Assembly (NCBI GenBank): GCA_947502885.1
Contig: CANNBP010000006.1
Coordinates: 205,074 to 269,073, forward strand
Origin: an uncultured Aquimarina sp.
GTDB lineage: Bacteria > Bacteroidota > Bacteroidia > Flavobacteriales > Flavobacteriaceae
Direction: 5' to 3'
DNA: 64,000 nucleotides
The notes beneath the pieces were generated by a model, which searched no databases, was not told the origin of the DNA, and was given only the letters and a program-made list of their open reading frames with translations. Made by a program: the position numbers and the translations under genes. The stretch's first letter is position 1; every line of letters begins with the position of its first letter. This document shows, piece after piece, positions 39,989 through 50,664 of this stretch.

Positions 39989-40330
39989 TTCTAATATTAT
40001 TTTTAAGTCTTAAGATTACATAAAACTAAGGAATAAAACATATATTCCAATTTTTAAAGTTTTATATTTTTTACACACTAAAAATCAAATACATAGAAAA
40101 AAATTAAAAAATAAAATAAAAAAACGTTCACCTCTCAACCCTCGATGATTAAAGGGTTCTCTTTAATTCGTTTAATTAAACACTATAATAATATCAACTT
40201 CTAACATAAAAAAATTACGTTTTTAACATAAAAAGTTGTATATTGTCGTCAAATAAGTGTTTTACAACGATAAAAAATCATTTAAAGTAAGATATTACTT
40301 ACATAAGTTTAACCCCCAAAACCAAACCTT
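39989..40330. other. Divergent intergenic region
   Basis: 342 bp between divergently transcribed genes, strongly A/T-rich. It contains an inverted repeat AACCCT (40137-40142) / AGGGTT (40153-40158) with a 10-base loop and no T-run. No confident promoter match was seen. Confidence 0.4.
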
Positions 40331-40864
40331 ATGAAAAAATTTTTACTCATATCGATAATGCTAGTAAGTAGCATTTCATTCGCAAGTACAAAAATTGACA
40401 TTTCTTATAAATTAATGTCGGTAACAGAAAACACCATAGTAGATGGTTTAGATGAAAATACAGAAGAAGGTGTTATTTTTATTACAGAAAGTTTACACCT
40501 TGAAAACGGAGCTCGTATAGAGGTAAGAAATGCTTGCCTAATCATATTAGGTGACTTAACTGGTAATGGTGTTATCGACATCGATGATTCTGCTACAGTT
40601 ACATTAGAAGGAGAAGAGCAAGGAAGAATTACTTTCATCAATAGATTTTTGGCAGATGATACTTGTCAACAAACCAAAGATCAACAAATATTTAAGCACA
40701 TTAGAGAAGTTCCTAAAGGTTTAAAATATAGTTTATATAATATGTCAGGAAGACTATTAGATAAAGGAGAAATTGATGACTATTTACATGACTACATAGA
40801 CCCAAAAACATACTTAATTAAAGTTGAAGGATACAAATTAAAAAAGATCGTATTTAATAGATAA
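40331..40864 (+). CDS. Small secreted protein with a T9SS-like C-terminal sorting region
   Basis: 177 residues. A signal peptide is clear (MKKFLLISIMLVSSISFAS). The middle has a short beta-rich stretch (LHLENGARIEVRNACLIILG, then DSATVTLEGEEQGRITF) reminiscent of a single parallel-beta rung. The last 55 residues (LKYSLYNMSGRLLDKGEI, then TYLIKVEGYKLKKIVFNR) match the shape of type A C-terminal sorting domains of the type IX secretion system. No enzymatic motif is seen. It is a single gene followed by a strong terminator. Confidence 0.75.
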   Translation: MKKFLLISIMLVSSISFASTKIDISYKLMSVTENTIVDGLDENTEEGVIFITESLHLENGARIEVRNACLIILGDLTGNGVIDIDDSATVTLEGEEQGRITFINRFLADDTCQQTKDQQIFKHIREVPKGLKYSLYNMSGRLLDKGEIDDYLHDYIDPKTYLIKVEGYKLKKIVFNR

Positions 40865-40890
40865 TATAATCAATAAAAGTAAGGTTTAAA

Positions 40891-40921
40891 ATCCACGGTA
40901 ATTGGAGCCGTGGATTTTTTT
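40891..40921 (+). terminator. Intrinsic terminator after the small secreted protein gene
   Basis: ATCCACGG (40891-40898) pairs with CCGTGGAT (40908-40915) around a 9-base loop, followed by T8. Confidence 0.88.
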
Positions 40922-41163
40922 AGTTTACCATGTTTAAATTTATTCCAAACCGTTATTAAATAATATTAAAAAAACCTTATCTTTAAGAAACGTTACCCCC
41001 CATATTTAATACTAATTTACCCCAATATTGTAATAAATAATTTTATAGCATAAATACCAATAAATTATTATTTTCTTTGTCTATTTTGATTTAGAATAAT
41101 AAAACTTCCCCTTATGATATAAACCAAAAAATGATAAAAGAATTCAACAAAATTTGAATTATA

Positions 41164-42561
41164 GTGAGAATATTCCGGTTTACATCTGAAACAACTAGAT
41201 ATACATTTTACGGAATCGTATTTGGTCTTCTTTTTCCAATTTTAGCAACATCTATAGATATAGCTAGACTTGGTATGGAGTTTTCTTGGAAATCCATTTT
41301 ATTGGTGCAAAAAACAAATCCAATTCATTACATAATTGACACAGCCCCAATATTCTTGGGGTTATTTGCTATGTTTGGCGGTAAAAACCTTGACAAGGTT
41401 AAGGAAAGAAACAGGCAGATTTTAAAAACTTCAAAATTCAAAGAAGATTTTTTGGCGAACATGAGTCATGAAATTAGAACTCCGATGATGGGAGTTATAG
41501 GAATGATTGATTTACTTTCTAAAAATACCAAGCTAGATAATCAACAAAAAGAGTATGTATCTACAATACATAAATCCTCTCTCAATTTACTTGATATTCT
41601 AAATCAAGTTTTAGATTTATCTAAAATGGAAGCAGGAAAACTTACTTTGTCTCCAGGTTCTATTGCTCTTAAAGATGTAATAAATCAAAACATCGACCTG
41701 TTTTCGGCTTCTGCTAAATCAAAAAATATACATCTAATTTCTAAGTACTCATCAGAATTACCAAACAAAATAATAGCAGATGATAATCGACTTACACAAA
41801 TCATTTCTAATCTTATTGGTAATGCCATTAAGTTCACACCAAAAGGTAATATTTATGTGCATACATCCTTAATTTCGAAAATAAAAGATGACTTAATAAT
41901 TAAAATAGAAGTAATAGACTCAGGTATTGGTATAGATAAAAAAGATCAAGAATTTTTATTTTCTCGCTTTAGTCAATTTCATGATTCATCAGATTCTACA
42001 ATTCACGGAAGCGGATTAGGACTAACCATATGTAAAAAGTTAGTCGATTTAATGCAAGGAACCCTTGGTGTTAAAAGTGAATTAGGAAAAGGGAGTAACT
42101 TTTGGTTTACATTTAAAGCAAAAGAAATTATGAATAGTGAAGTTAATAATGATATGAATTCATTACTAACCAAAACGCAAAAATATAATTTACATGTTTT
42201 ATTGGTAGAGGATTCAGAAATCAATATTCTAGTGTCCAAAAAAATACTAGAATACCTTGGTTGCACTGTTACCATTGTAAGAAGTGGTGTTCAGGCTTTA
42301 CAAATTTTTAAAGAAAATGAATATGACCTTATTCTAATGGACATTAATCTTCCCGAACTAGATGGGTTGCAAACATGTAACCTTATTAGAGAGAAACACA
42401 AAAATGTTCCTCCAATTATTGCGCTAACTTCTAATGCATTACCTGGGGATGCAGAACTTTACCTCGCAAAAGGTATGGATGATTATATTACCAAACCTTA
42501 TACTACCGAAATTATGAATATTAAATTAAAAAAGTGGTTTAAAGAGCGTATCCAAGATTAA
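41164..42561 (+). CDS. Hybrid histidine kinase (two TM helices, HisKA-HATPase-REC)
   Basis: 465 residues with a GTG start; an in-frame TGA at 41155-41157 limits the N-terminus and the next ATG is about 38 codons inside. Two hydrophobic helices (about 13-37 and 55-73) stand in place of a sensor domain. Then come the HisKA box FLANMSHEIRTPMMG (phosphorylated histidine) and the HATPase motifs NLIGNAIKFTPKG (N box), DSGIGI (G1) and GSGLGLTICKKLV (G2). The receiver domain begins VLLVEDSEIN, with the acceptor aspartate in LILMDINLPELDG and the switch lysine in YITKPY. No DNA-binding output or Hpt is present, so the phosphate must pass to an unlinked partner. No response regulator or Hpt gene is adjacent. 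Confidence 0.92.
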   Translation: MRIFRFTSETTRYTFYGIVFGLLFPILATSIDIARLGMEFSWKSILLVQKTNPIHYIIDTAPIFLGLFAMFGGKNLDKVKERNRQILKTSKFKEDFLANMSHEIRTPMMGVIGMIDLLSKNTKLDNQQKEYVSTIHKSSLNLLDILNQVLDLSKMEAGKLTLSPGSIALKDVINQNIDLFSASAKSKNIHLISKYSSELPNKIIADDNRLTQIISNLIGNAIKFTPKGNIYVHTSLISKIKDDLIIKIEVIDSGIGIDKKDQEFLFSRFSQFHDSSDSTIHGSGLGLTICKKLVDLMQGTLGVKSELGKGSNFWFTFKAKEIMNSEVNNDMNSLLTKTQKYNLHVLLVEDSEINILVSKKILEYLGCTVTIVRSGVQALQIFKENEYDLILMDINLPELDGLQTCNLIREKHKNVPPIIALTSNALPGDAELYLAKGMDDYITKPYTTEIMNIKLKKWFKERIQD

Positions 42562-42756
42562 TCACCTTTTTAAAAGATCTTTTTAATAAGATAAGCCTTA
42601 CGTTTTAACACATAAAATTTAAACTTTTTTATGAAATTCATTATCTTGTAAGTTAAGATTATGGTCTACCGACTAATATCCTAAAACAATAATCAAAAAA
42701 CTGCCTAATTTGTATAAATAAGCAAATTATCCTAGTCATAATTAAAAATAAAAACC

Positions 42757-44058
42757 ATGGATAAGAACACTATTATATCACAAAAACTTCCCTTTGAACG
42801 ACTGTATTTTATCTTGTTAATTTTGGCATTAAGTATTCCATTACAAACATTTGCATATTTTCAAGATGCTAACATTGATGTAAACCATATAGAATATAAA
42901 GGATATGTTCTAGATCAAGGAAACAATTCTCCTTTAACTTCTGCTTCTGTTTCTTTGATTAACACGAATATTTCTATTGTTACAAATGATGAAGGTGAAT
43001 TTCTTATAAAAGTTCCTAAGCATATAAACGATGGTAGTCTACAAGTTTCATATTTAGGGTATCAAGATAAAATTGTTCCACTATTAGATTTTAAGGATAA
43101 TACATTAAACATTAAACTCAAACCATCTGTTATCGAATTATCTGAAATCAGTATTAAATTAAGAGATGCCGAAGCTCTAGTACGTGAAGTATTGAAGAAA
43201 AAAGGTAGTAATTATCTTAATGACAATACAATCATGACTGCTTTTTATAGAGAAACTATAAAAAAACGTAGATCTTATGTTTCACTTTCAGAGGCAGTAA
43301 TAGATTTGTATAAAAACCCTTATGAATCGTCTAAAACAGACCTTATTAAACTTCATAAAGCTCGTAAAAATGCTAACTACAAAAAACTAGACACCCTAAC
43401 TTTAAAACTGCAGGGAGGACCAACAAGTACCTTATATATAGATGTAATGAAGAATCCAGAAATTCTATTTACAGAAGACATGGCCGATGTGTATGAATTT
43501 AGTTATGATAAATCCACTCAAATAAATGGTAGACACATCTATGTCGTGAAGTTTAAACAACGTCAGACCATATCAGAACCTTTGTATTATGGTAAATTAT
43601 ACATTGATTCTGAAACATTAGCTATGACAAAAGCCGTATATAGTCTTAATATGGAGAATAAAGATGAAGTTAGTAAGATGTTTGTGAGAAAAAAACCTAG
43701 GCAAGCAAGAGTCTATCCTACCCTTGCCTCTTACTCTATTGATTACCGACAAAAAGATGGTAAATGGTATTACAGTTATGGAAGTATTGATCTTGCCGTA
43801 AAAATAAAGTGGAAAAAGAAATTATTTAATTCTACATATAAATTAAATGTAGAGATGGCAATTACCGATTGGAAAAAGAATACTGATAACGAGACTATCA
43901 AAGCAAAAGATAGGTTAAAGTCTTCTGTAGTGTTAAGTGATAAAGCTGCTGGTTTTTCCGACCCAATTTTTTGGGGAGAGTACAATGTTATTGAGCCTGA
44001 AAAACCTATTGAATCAGCAATAAAAAAAATACAAAAACAGTTAAGAAAACTTAATTAA
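42757..44058 (+). CDS. Carboxypeptidase-regulatory-like domain surface protein
   Basis: 433 residues. An N-terminal hydrophobic export segment (about 15-34, FERLYFILLILALSIPLQTF) is followed by a CarboxypepD_reg-like (SusC-plug-like) beta domain (EYKGYVLDQGNNSPLTSASVS, GEFLIKV, SYLGYQDKIV). A long C-terminal part contains DAEALVREVLKKKGSNY and FYRETIKKRRSYVSLSEAV, typical of Bacteroidota DUF5686-related outer-surface proteins without a TonB-dependent barrel. The specific role is unknown. It is a single gene, and its neighbours do not suggest a pathway. Confidence 0.75.
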   Translation: MDKNTIISQKLPFERLYFILLILALSIPLQTFAYFQDANIDVNHIEYKGYVLDQGNNSPLTSASVSLINTNISIVTNDEGEFLIKVPKHINDGSLQVSYLGYQDKIVPLLDFKDNTLNIKLKPSVIELSEISIKLRDAEALVREVLKKKGSNYLNDNTIMTAFYRETIKKRRSYVSLSEAVIDLYKNPYESSKTDLIKLHKARKNANYKKLDTLTLKLQGGPTSTLYIDVMKNPEILFTEDMADVYEFSYDKSTQINGRHIYVVKFKQRQTISEPLYYGKLYIDSETLAMTKAVYSLNMENKDEVSKMFVRKKPRQARVYPTLASYSIDYRQKDGKWYYSYGSIDLAVKIKWKKKLFNSTYKLNVEMAITDWKKNTDNETIKAKDRLKSSVVLSDKAAGFSDPIFWGEYNVIEPEKPIESAIKKIQKQLRKLN

Positions 44059-44222
44059 TCGAATTACAAGCTCGTAAATGTTATAAAAAGGATTATTTTA
44101 TTCTTACTACAATTTCTCGTTTAACTATTTTATTACTTTTACCGCGGGAAAATAAAAGAAGTTGTAATAGTATTTAATCAAACAAGTCTATTACTAGTAT
44201 GTAAACCTTTTCGGTAAGTTAA

Positions 44223-45677
44223 ATGAACAAAATAAAACTTGTTATCGTTTTGTGCTTGTTGACTCAGTTGTCTTTTGCACAAAAACATAATAATTTGGAG
44301 GCGTTGAATGAGGATTTCAAAATTTTTGAATCTATTATCAAAAATGGTCATCCTGCCTTATATGAGTATATTGACAATGACTCTCTCAACTATGTTTTTG
44401 AAGACACAAAAGAGTCTTTGCAAGATGGTATCTCAAATATAGCATTCTATAAAAAAATGCTAGATGTAACTAATAAAATTAAGGATGCAAAACTTCAGCT
44501 TTTTCTTCCTGAAACCATCGGGACTGACAGGTATTATTTTCCTCTTATCGTAAAAATAATCAACTCCAATTTTTACACAGATACCAGCGATTTTGAAATA
44601 CCTATAGGCTCAAAAATCATTTCGATCAATGACAGAAAAGCCTCAGTAGTTATAGAACAATTAAAAAAATATGTTCCCACTTATGGGAATAATCTCACTC
44701 GAAAATATCGAGAAATAGAGTCCAATTTTGGCTTATACTTTGCCTATGAATATGGCATCCATAAAAAGTTTATTATAACATATATAACCCCAGATGGAGT
44801 AAGTAACAATCGCATTATACCTGCAGAATCTTTTATAAAAGTTACAAGAAGAAGTGCTTATCGAAATTCGTACTTTGCTAACTTTCATAAGCAACAAAAC
44901 GGGTTTGACTTTTTTAATTCTTATATAGACAATAAAACTCCATTTGTTTTTTACAAAAACGAATTAAGTACCGCAATCATAGTCATTAATTCTTTTAATG
45001 GAAATAATAAAGTTTTTAAATCAAATCTTTCAAAGATATTTAAAGACATTAAGAAAAAGAAAATACAGCATCTTATTATTGACATTCGCCGAAACACTTC
45101 TGGTTTTAGAGCAAATGCCATACAGCTGTATTCTTTTATTACCAATAACACATTTAAGCAAAGAACCGACGAGTATATCGCTTCTCTTTCTATACCCGAA
45201 AAAAAACACGCAAATAGGGTGTTTTTCAATGAAAAACAATTTTTAAAAGACAAGTTTAGTCATCATCCTATTTATGATGGTTGGAAAATTACGTTTGATG
45301 ATTTAGAAACTATTATGGTTCCTCATAAAAATAGATTTACAGGAAAAGTATATGTTCTTGTAGGCGGATCTACCTTTTCTGAAGCTTCAAACTTTGCCTT
45401 AAATGTAAAAAATGACACTCAAAACACCTTAATCGGAGAAGAAACTGGTGGAGGATATTATTATTCAACAGGAGAATTTCCTGTATACTATGAGCTTCCA
45501 AACTCAAAAATAGGTATTATGCTTTATATGGAAAAAATAAACCACTATATCAAAGATAAAAGCATTCCTAAGGGTACAGGTATATTACCTGATAAAAACA
45601 TTATACTTACTGTAGATGATTTGATTATGGGAAAAGATCCAGAATTAGACTATCTATTTAGACTTATAAAAGGCTAA
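44223..45677 (+). CDS. S41-family peptidase (C-terminal processing protease-like), secreted
   Basis: 484 residues with a signal peptide (KLVIVLCLLTQLSFAQ). The C-terminal half is an S41 catalytic core: IQHLIIDIRRNTSGFRANAI, then VYVLVGGSTFSEASNFAL (nucleophile serine region) and LIGEETGGG (lysine/glutamate region usual for the family), ending GILPDKNIILTVDDL. A PDZ-like stretch precedes it (GSKIISINDRKASVVIEQL). It probably cleaves proteins in the periplasm or at the surface. The substrate is unknown. Its stop overlaps by 4 bp the end of a small convergent gene. Confidence 0.85.
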   Translation: MNKIKLVIVLCLLTQLSFAQKHNNLEALNEDFKIFESIIKNGHPALYEYIDNDSLNYVFEDTKESLQDGISNIAFYKKMLDVTNKIKDAKLQLFLPETIGTDRYYFPLIVKIINSNFYTDTSDFEIPIGSKIISINDRKASVVIEQLKKYVPTYGNNLTRKYREIESNFGLYFAYEYGIHKKFIITYITPDGVSNNRIIPAESFIKVTRRSAYRNSYFANFHKQQNGFDFFNSYIDNKTPFVFYKNELSTAIIVINSFNGNNKVFKSNLSKIFKDIKKKKIQHLIIDIRRNTSGFRANAIQLYSFITNNTFKQRTDEYIASLSIPEKKHANRVFFNEKQFLKDKFSHHPIYDGWKITFDDLETIMVPHKNRFTGKVYVLVGGSTFSEASNFALNVKNDTQNTLIGEETGGGYYYSTGEFPVYYELPNSKIGIMLYMEKINHYIKDKSIPKGTGILPDKNIILTVDDLIMGKDPELDYLFRLIKG

Positions 45678-45862
45678 GCAATATATGTATTTACACTTGT
45701 AATTAATTTACAAGAATTATGTAGCATTTGTTTAAATTTTAAAGCTAGTTGCTCATCATTAAATTTCATTGCTTCACTAATACTATTTGACAATACCAAT
45801 TCCCCAATAAGATATTCAACAAAATAGTTTTGGTCATCAGTTAAAAGTACATACTCTGTCAT
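45674..45862 (-). CDS. Small hypothetical protein (62 residues)
   Basis: The sequence starts MTEYVLLTDDQNYFVEYLIG and has balanced, soluble protein-like composition with mostly helical propensity. It converges on the S41 peptidase gene with a 4-bp overlap at the stops. No family recognised. Its compact, well-composed frame favours a real gene over a shadow, since no other gene covers this stretch. Confidence 0.55.
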   Translation of the reverse strand: MTEYVLLTDDQNYFVEYLIGELVLSNSISEAMKFNDEQLALKFKQMLHNSCKLITSVNTYIA

Positions 45863-46040
45863 TGGATAGTTTATTTTTTCCGAACCCTATATATAGTTCA
45901 AATATGATGTAAAAATAAAGTTAATGAGAATGTAAAAATGAAACGGCATAAATACTTTTTCACATAAGTATTAACAATGATTAAAAATATAGTGGGTTAG
46001 GTATGGTCTTTGAGAAAATTTGTTTCAAACCATAAACATT

Positions 46041-46550
46041 ATGAAACTTCTACTTGGTATATTTACTACAACTCTTTTTATTAGTTTAATATCATGTACA
46101 AAATCTCAAAAAGTACCGTTTAAACTACCCAAGAATGCCATTTCTCTTATTACAGGAGAGTCAAGTAAAACATGGAAACTAGCCTGGAGGTATAACAACG
46201 GTACTCGAATGAATATGAGAGGTTGCTTTCTTTCTTACAGAATTACATATTTATCAAACTTAACATTTAAAGATAATAATGAAGAACATGATAACTGTGG
46301 GGCTTCACTTAAAGGAAGTTGGGAAATAACAAAAGATCAGAAAGAAAACTCTTATATAAAAATAACGAGTGATTTGCTTCCTAATCTTTTAAATACCGAT
46401 AAGGATTATAAATATTTCAAAATCCTTAAACTTACAAAAGATACTTTAAAGGTTCAATTTCGTCATAAACAGTTCTCTAGTGAGAGTACAATTATTGATA
46501 CTTTTGTATCAGAAGGCTTAAAAGTAGAAAACAGAGATTTTCATTGGTAA
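46041..46550 (+). CDS. Small lipoprotein, lipocalin-like
   Basis: 169 residues from ATG 46041; a TTG at 46020 would add seven residues before the signal peptide and is unlikely. The signal peptide ends in lipobox SLISC. The mature part (SSKTWKLAWRYNNGTRMNMRG, NLTFKDNNEEHDNCG, LKGSWEITKD, LKLTKDTLKVQF) has the beta-strand rhythm of Bacteroidota lipocalin-like lipoproteins. Function unknown. Confidence 0.75.
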   Translation: MKLLLGIFTTTLFISLISCTKSQKVPFKLPKNAISLITGESSKTWKLAWRYNNGTRMNMRGCFLSYRITYLSNLTFKDNNEEHDNCGASLKGSWEITKDQKENSYIKITSDLLPNLLNTDKDYKYFKILKLTKDTLKVQFRHKQFSSESTIIDTFVSEGLKVENRDFHW

Positions 46551-46629
46551 AACATCTTACATTTTTTATAATTTTGAATCTAAAATTGGTTCTTCTTATC
46601 AAAATCTATTATTTAGTTTTTAAATATAT

Positions 46630-46637
46630 TAACTTTG
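46630..46637 (+). promoter_or_regulatory. Candidate -7 promoter box of the DUF4202 gene
   Basis: TAACTTTG matches TAnnTTTG and ends 22 bases before ATG 46660. No TTG at the expected distance was found. Confidence 0.35.
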
Positions 46638-46659
46638 TAAGTCTATTAATTATTCCTTT

Positions 46660-47244
46660 ATGTCACAAGAGCAACTTGCAGAAGCATATCATCTTATAGA
46701 TCAAGCTAATTCGAAAGATCCAAATACAGAAGAAGTTAACGGTAAAAGCATTGCCAAAGAATTAATTTATGCCCAGCGCATGACAGAAACTTTAGAAAAA
46801 TTTGATCCTAACGCTTCTGATATTCTTAAAATAGCTGCTCGATCACAACATATTTGTAGATGGGAAATACCTAGAAATAGTTATTCTATGGATCGTGTTG
46901 GATACTTAAAATGGAGAGAAGATTTAAAAAAGTTTCATGCCAGCAAAGCCTCTGAGATTCTAGAGAAAATTGGTTATGCTGATGAACAAATTAATAGAGT
47001 AGCTTTCTTATTGCAAAAGAAAAAGCTAAAAAAAGATGAAGACACTCAAACTTTGGAGGATGTAATTTGTCTTGTTTTTCTTAATTTTTATTATGAAAGT
47101 TTTCTAGTAAAACATTCTGATGAAAAAGTAATAGATATTTTGCAAAAAACCTGGCGTAAAATGTCTGAAAAAGGTCACCAGGCTGCATTGCAACTATCTT
47201 ATTCTGTTAAAGGGCTTGAACTTATAAAACAAGCACTATCTTAA
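46660..47244 (+). CDS. DUF4202 domain protein
   Basis: 194 residues, soluble and helical. Conserved features seen: a start AEAYHLIDQANSKDPN, YAQRMTETLEKFDPNAS, IAARSQHICRWEIPRNSY, GYLKWREDLKKFHA, LEDVICLVFLNFYYESFL. The histidines and aspartates in QHICRW and LEDVICLVF suggest a metal-binding HD-like helical fold. Biochemical function is not established. It is a single gene converging on the sugar kinase gene. Confidence 0.85.
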   Translation: MSQEQLAEAYHLIDQANSKDPNTEEVNGKSIAKELIYAQRMTETLEKFDPNASDILKIAARSQHICRWEIPRNSYSMDRVGYLKWREDLKKFHASKASEILEKIGYADEQINRVAFLLQKKKLKKDEDTQTLEDVICLVFLNFYYESFLVKHSDEKVIDILQKTWRKMSEKGHQAALQLSYSVKGLELIKQALS

Positions 47245-47260
47245 ATATCAGGAGACGTAA

Positions 47261-48121
47261 CTATTTTTTTTTTACTACTTGATTACGATAATATTCGATT
47301 ATACCATCAATAGGTCTTCTTACAATATTGCCAAGAGTAAGGTTATACGGCAATAAAGCAGCTTTGATTACATCTTCGCTAAAATGTGCTATTGATCCAA
47401 TAAAATGAATCGGAACATGGTTAGCTTGATCAAAGCATAATACTCGAGCTTCGATAAACTCTTTAATACCAATAGCTAATATTTTATCAAAATAAGCATT
47501 ACGTTCGGTTGTAAAAATATACTCAGCAAAAGAAGCTAAATAGGTATTTGGATTATCTTTTTTATACAAATTTTCTTTGATCACATCAGAGGACAAATCA
47601 AACTTCTTTTCGAAATCTAATGCCACTTCATTTGGCATCCTTTTGTAATAATAATCACAAATCAACTTCTTTCCAAAATAATTACCACTCGCTTCGTCCA
47701 TTAACACGTATCCCAATGATGGTACAGATATGTGTATTTCTTTTCCGTCATAATAGCAACTATTAGAACCAGTGCCCAGTATACAAACTACACCAGGCTC
47801 TGTTGTAGCAGCATAAACCGCTGCTACTATATCCTCTTTTACTTCTATTACAGTTGCATGAACAAAGAAATCTTCAAAGACCTTTTTTAACATAGCTGTA
47901 GGTTTAGGTGTACCACAACCCGCTCCATAGAAATTAATAGTCTCTATTTGATCCTTATGTGAGTATAGTTCTTCATTCTCTTCTAATCTTTTTTGAAGTA
48001 AAGACTTTTCAAAAACCGCAGGGTTTAATCCTTTTGTACGAGTTTTAAAAATAACTTCTCCCATATCATCAAGAAGAATCCAATCACATTTGGTAGAACC
48101 GCCGTCTGCTAGTAAAATCAT
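47261..48121 (-). CDS. BadF/NagK-type ATPase, probable N-acetylglucosamine kinase
   Basis: 286 residues. ASKHA-fold phosphate loops: MILLADGGSTKCDWILLD (phosphate 1), VCILGTGSNSCYYDG (phosphate 2) and FIGSIAHFSEDVI (adenosine motif). The pattern is that of the BadF/BadG family, whose sugar-kinase members phosphorylate N-acetylglucosamine. It ends an operon-like run pfkA-gapA-kinase on one strand, 89 bp after gapA, which fits a role feeding amino sugars into glycolysis. The substrate is inferred. Confidence 0.85.
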   Translation of the reverse strand: MILLADGGSTKCDWILLDDMGEVIFKTRTKGLNPAVFEKSLLQKRLEENEELYSHKDQIETINFYGAGCGTPKPTAMLKKVFEDFFVHATVIEVKEDIVAAVYAATTEPGVVCILGTGSNSCYYDGKEIHISVPSLGYVLMDEASGNYFGKKLICDYYYKRMPNEVALDFEKKFDLSSDVIKENLYKKDNPNTYLASFAEYIFTTERNAYFDKILAIGIKEFIEARVLCFDQANHVPIHFIGSIAHFSEDVIKAALLPYNLTLGNIVRRPIDGIIEYYRNQVVKKK

Positions 48122-48210
48122 TTAAAGTTTGTTTGTTGTTTGTAAATAGATAATCTGCTAGTTAAAAAACACTCCTAGGTTCAAAAACCAAAGATATTCA
48201 ATCCTATAAT

Positions 48211-49269
<1,059 letters not shown>

Positions 49270-50256
49270 TTATACAGAAGTAATATCTGCAACCTTTATT
49301 AATCCGTCATGCTTTTGTATTCGTTTTTCTAGTGCAGAAGTTAAAGGTACAATTGCTACATTTTTATGTTCGATACCAATCATAACACCTTCTTTTCCAT
49401 CCAATAGCGTTTCTACAGCTCCTACTCCTAATTTACTAGCCAATACACGGTCAAAACAACTCGGGGGTCCTCCTCTTTGAATATGTCCTAAAACCGAAAC
49501 TCTTACTTCATAATCATTTAAATTTTCTTCTACATATTCTCCCAATTCAAAAATATTCTTTCCAGACTTGTCTCCTTCTGCTACTACTATTATACTTGAG
49601 GTTTTACCTGTTTTCTTACTTTTTTTAAGAGAATCTAAAAGTCGTTCAACTCCCATATTTTCTTCGGGAATAAGAATCTCCTCTGCTCCTGCTCCAATTC
49701 CTGCATTAAGTGCTATATCACCAGCATCTCGCCCCATAACTTCGATTAAAAATAATCTATTATGAGAACTAGCTGTATCTCTTATTTTATCTATTGCTTC
49801 TACAACTGTATTTAATGCTGTATCATATCCAATGGTATAGTCTGTTCCATTTATGTCATTGTCAATAGTTGCAGGAATACCCACCACAGGAAAGTTAAAC
49901 TCTTCTGTTAGCTTTAAAGCTCCTGTAAAACTACCATCACCACCAATTACAATTAGTGCATTTATATTATTATCTATCAGATTCTTATGCGCTTTCTGTC
50001 TACCTTCAAAAGTCCTAAACTCATTAGACCTTGCTGATTTAAGAAAAGTTCCTCCTTTATTGATAATATTTCGAACAGAACGTGCATTCAACTTTTCTAT
50101 ATCGTTATTTATAAGGCCATCATATCCTTTATAAACTCCAAAGCATTGAACCTCATAATAACTACATGCTCTAACAACCGCACGTATGGCAGCATTCATT
50201 CCGGGAGCATCCCCTCCCGATGTTAGCACAGCTATATTTGTAACATCTTTTATCAT
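49270..50256 (-). CDS. pfkA: ATP-dependent 6-phosphofructokinase
   Basis: 328 residues from ATG 50256 (MIKDVTNIAVLTSGGDAPG). The frame opens 41 codons earlier, but that part has no family similarity. ATP site VLTSGGDAPGMNAAIRA, GGDGSFTG, catalytic aspartate in PATIDNDINGTD, then EVMGRDAGDIAL and LGHIQRGGPPSCFDR. GGDGS, with glycine after the second aspartate, indicates an ATP- rather than pyrophosphate-dependent enzyme. First gene of the pfkA-gapA-kinase run. Confidence 0.96.
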   Translation of the reverse strand: MIKDVTNIAVLTSGGDAPGMNAAIRAVVRACSYYEVQCFGVYKGYDGLINNDIEKLNARSVRNIINKGGTFLKSARSNEFRTFEGRQKAHKNLIDNNINALIVIGGDGSFTGALKLTEEFNFPVVGIPATIDNDINGTDYTIGYDTALNTVVEAIDKIRDTASSHNRLFLIEVMGRDAGDIALNAGIGAGAEEILIPEENMGVERLLDSLKKSKKTGKTSSIIVVAEGDKSGKNIFELGEYVEENLNDYEVRVSVLGHIQRGGPPSCFDRVLASKLGVGAVETLLDGKEGVMIGIEHKNVAIVPLTSALEKRIQKHDGLIKVADITSV

Positions 50257-50664
50257 CGAAGTCAAATCTATTGTTATTGATAGTAATAACCTAATCTCTA
50301 AAAAAACTACAACGTTTTCGGTTAATAAGTTCAGTGGTTTACCACAAAAATTAAGCAGATTTACCTCTGTTAATCCCAATTTTGATCAAAATTTTCGGAT
50401 TTAGAATACCTTAGTATTTATCTTAAAAAAGCATCAAAATGATACCTTTTAAACATTTGGAAAGACATAATGATAAGTTTTAGGCCTCTCAATTAAATAC
50501 ATTATATGAATATTAGTAATCAATTTCCTTTAATACAATAAGAAGTACTGTTCATACAGCGAAACTTACCTTTTATACAATAAGAGTAAAACAAGACCTT
50601 ATTTTATAATAACTTTATAATGAACCATATATAACCAATATAATATCATATAAAACTCTACACA
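50257..50664. other. Divergent intergenic region pfkA / FN3-GEVED gene
   Basis: 408 bp, A/T-rich. On the minus strand a TAGATTTG (50263-50270) fits TAnnTTTG but lies so close to the pfkA ATG that the transcript would be nearly leaderless. No terminator or other structure was recognised. Confidence 0.35.

Noticed and set aside
40137..40158. AACCCT/AGGGTT hairpin considered as terminator or attachment site
   Set aside because: No following T-run, no adjacent integrase, and no second copy noticed.
40405..40641. Minus-strand frame of 78 codons
   Set aside because: Fully inside the secreted-protein gene on the plus strand, which has a signal peptide and sorting domain.
44951..45253. Several overlapping frames on both strands within the S41 peptidase gene
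   Set aside because: Shadows of the peptidase frame, which carries the catalytic motifs; the alternatives have no coherent motifs.
50257..50379. 41-codon N-terminal extension of phosphofructokinase
   Set aside because: The family begins a few residues before the VLTSGGDAPG motif, which fits ATG 50256; the extension is hydrophobic and A/T-derived.
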